Shown here piece after piece: positions 63,240 through 64,000 of a stretch of 64,000 nucleotides of DNA. Position 1 is the first letter of the stretch, and every line of letters begins with the position of its first letter. The notes beneath the pieces were generated by a model. The model did no database searches. It saw only the letters and a program-made list of their open reading frames with translations, and was not told the origin of the DNA. This stretch comes from Streptomyces sclerotialus (lineage in GTDB: Bacteria; Actinomycetota; Actinomycetes; Streptomycetales; Streptomycetaceae), in contig NZ_JBFOHP010000002.1 of NCBI RefSeq assembly GCF_040907265.1, forward strand, positions 3,248,501 through 3,312,500. The letters are read 5' to 3'. A program made the translations under genes and the position numbers.

Positions 63240-64000
63240 TCAGCTGAGCGGGGTGAGGGCCGCGGCCTGGGGGCGGATGGGGAGGCGGCCTATGGGCCGG
63301 CCGGTGGCCGCGCGGACGGCGGAGGCCACCGCGGCCGGGGCCGCGACGACGGGGGCCGCCGATACCGGCTTGGCACCGAAGGGGGCCACCACGTCGCGTT
63401 CCTCGATGAGCTTGACGATGCGGATGTCAGGGGCGTCGAGGGACGTGGGGAGCGGGTAGCCGGTCAGGTCGGGGTGGCGGACCAGGCCGCGGGTGGTGCG
63501 GAGGTTCTCCATCAGGGCGGCCCCCAGGCCCTGCGTGACGCCCGCCTCGATGCGCGCGCGGAGCTGGGCGGGGTTCAGTACCCGGCCGACGTCCTGGGCG
63601 ACGGACATCTCGACGACGCGGATCGTGCCGAGCTCGATGTCGACGTCCGCCACGCAGCGGATCGCGCAGAAGGCGAGGCCCACGAAGGCGTCGCCCTGGC
63701 CCGTCTCGTCGAGCGGTTCGGTGGGGTGCGGGCGGCACTGCGCCGTGGCCCACAGCTCCTTGCCGTCCAGGGCCTCGGCGACGGTGGTGCTGAGCACGCC
63801 GTCGTACGAGGTGATCTTCCCGTCGGAGATCTGGAGCAGTTCGGTGGACATGCCGAACTTGTGCGCCAGCGGCTGGAGCAGCTGGGTGCGGACCATCTTG
63901 GCGGCGCGCTCGACCGCGCCGCCCGAGACCCAGGTGTGGCGGCTGTGGCAGGCGGCGCCGGCCGACGGCTGGTCGGTGTCGACCGCCGCGACGTGCACCT
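63240..64000 (-). CDS. Molybdopterin-binding subunit of a xanthine-dehydrogenase-family hydroxylase, 5' end outside window
   Basis: The C-terminal ~250 residues of the large Mo-cofactor subunit; the gene continues past the right edge, and the GTG at 63998 is almost certainly internal. DVGRVLNPAQLRARIEAGVTQGLGAALMEN is the conserved cofactor-binding helix. GAKPVSAAPVVAAPAAV aligns with the usual GAKGVGEPP...; the active-site Glu of GVGE is Ala here (codon 63357-63359), so normal hydroxylase chemistry is doubtful. Confidence 0.88.
   Translation of the reverse strand, partial: VHVAAVDTDQPSAGAACHSRHTWVSGGAVERAAKMVRTQLLQPLAHKFGMSTELLQISDGKITSYDGVLSTTVAEALDGKELWATAQCRPHPTEPLDETGQGDAFVGLAFCAIRCVADVDIELGTIRVVEMSVAQDVGRVLNPAQLRARIEAGVTQGLGAALMENLRTTRGLVRHPDLTGYPLPTSLDAPDIRIVKLIEERDVVAPFGAKPVSAAPVVAAPAAVASAVRAATGRPIGRLPIRPQAAALTPLS

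Overview
The window is a high-GC actinobacterial chromosome segment, almost certainly Streptomyces. Reasons: strong G/C third-position bias, many GTG starts, and several lineage-typical genes (an SsgA-family sporulation regulator, a DUF1996 secreted protein, a class E sortase remnant, a DasR-type GlcNAc PTS locus). The order from rph through nagF/nagE, cysM-cysO-mec, clpS, pncB/pncA and ssgG to hpd resembles the conserved Streptomyces core; that comparison is from memory, not computed. No plasmid, phage or CRISPR structure was seen.

Layout. 1-4.1 kb: 3' part of an acyl-CoA synthetase, then a translationally coupled DUF4142-DUF1996 pair. 4.2-9.6 kb: a PucR regulator, a bis-heme membrane cytochrome, a NuoF-like flavoprotein fused to a ferredoxin, a COG4315-type lipoprotein and a sortase gene broken by an in-frame amber codon. 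9.7-16 kb: a DUF445 membrane protein, an SGNH hydrolase, a DUF1707 protein and an ABC-2 exporter (two permeases and an ATPase). 16.3-22.5 kb: class A PBP, a small guanidinium-type SMR exporter behind a guanidine-III riboswitch, a GroES-like protein, a DUF3618 protein, Bcp peroxiredoxin and a ProP-like MFS carrier. 22.9-29.7 kb: tRNA-Leu(UAG), rdgB, a small lipoprotein, a small membrane protein, rph, and the GlcNAc phosphotransferase genes nagF, nagE1 and nagE2 with three DasR (dre) boxes.

30-38.1 kb: a membrane-tethered PemK/MazF-like protein, the CysM-CysO-Mec cysteine pathway with a Cys-codon leader peptide, an amino-acid permease, DUF2017-clpS, and the NAD salvage pair pncB/pncA. 38.3-46.9 kb: a secreted M6 metalloprotease, two RDD membrane proteins, SsgG-like and TPR proteins, a flavin disulfide reductase and a membrane protein with an L7/L12-like tail. 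47-54 kb: a GlcD-type oxidase, hpd, a divergent Lrp/AsnC regulator and an osmoprotectant ABC operon (permease, ATPase, permease, binding lipoprotein). 54-60.3 kb: S16 protease, IclR regulator, DEAD-type helicase, MFS exporter and an alpha/beta hydrolase. 60.7-64 kb: a B-type lectin, 13-bp tandem repeats, tRNA-Cys(GCA), a small lower-GC island (HTH/DUF5919-like gene and a NUDIX pseudogene), and the 3' part of a molybdopterin hydroxylase that lacks the usual catalytic Glu.

Most of the window is core metabolism and housekeeping. The most notable items are the riboswitch with a plausible competing helix, the putative transmembrane electron-transfer cluster with its broken sortase, the CysO protein whose di-glycine is masked by two extra residues next to a JAMM protease, the Cys leader peptide, and the membrane-anchored toxin-like protein with no antitoxin.
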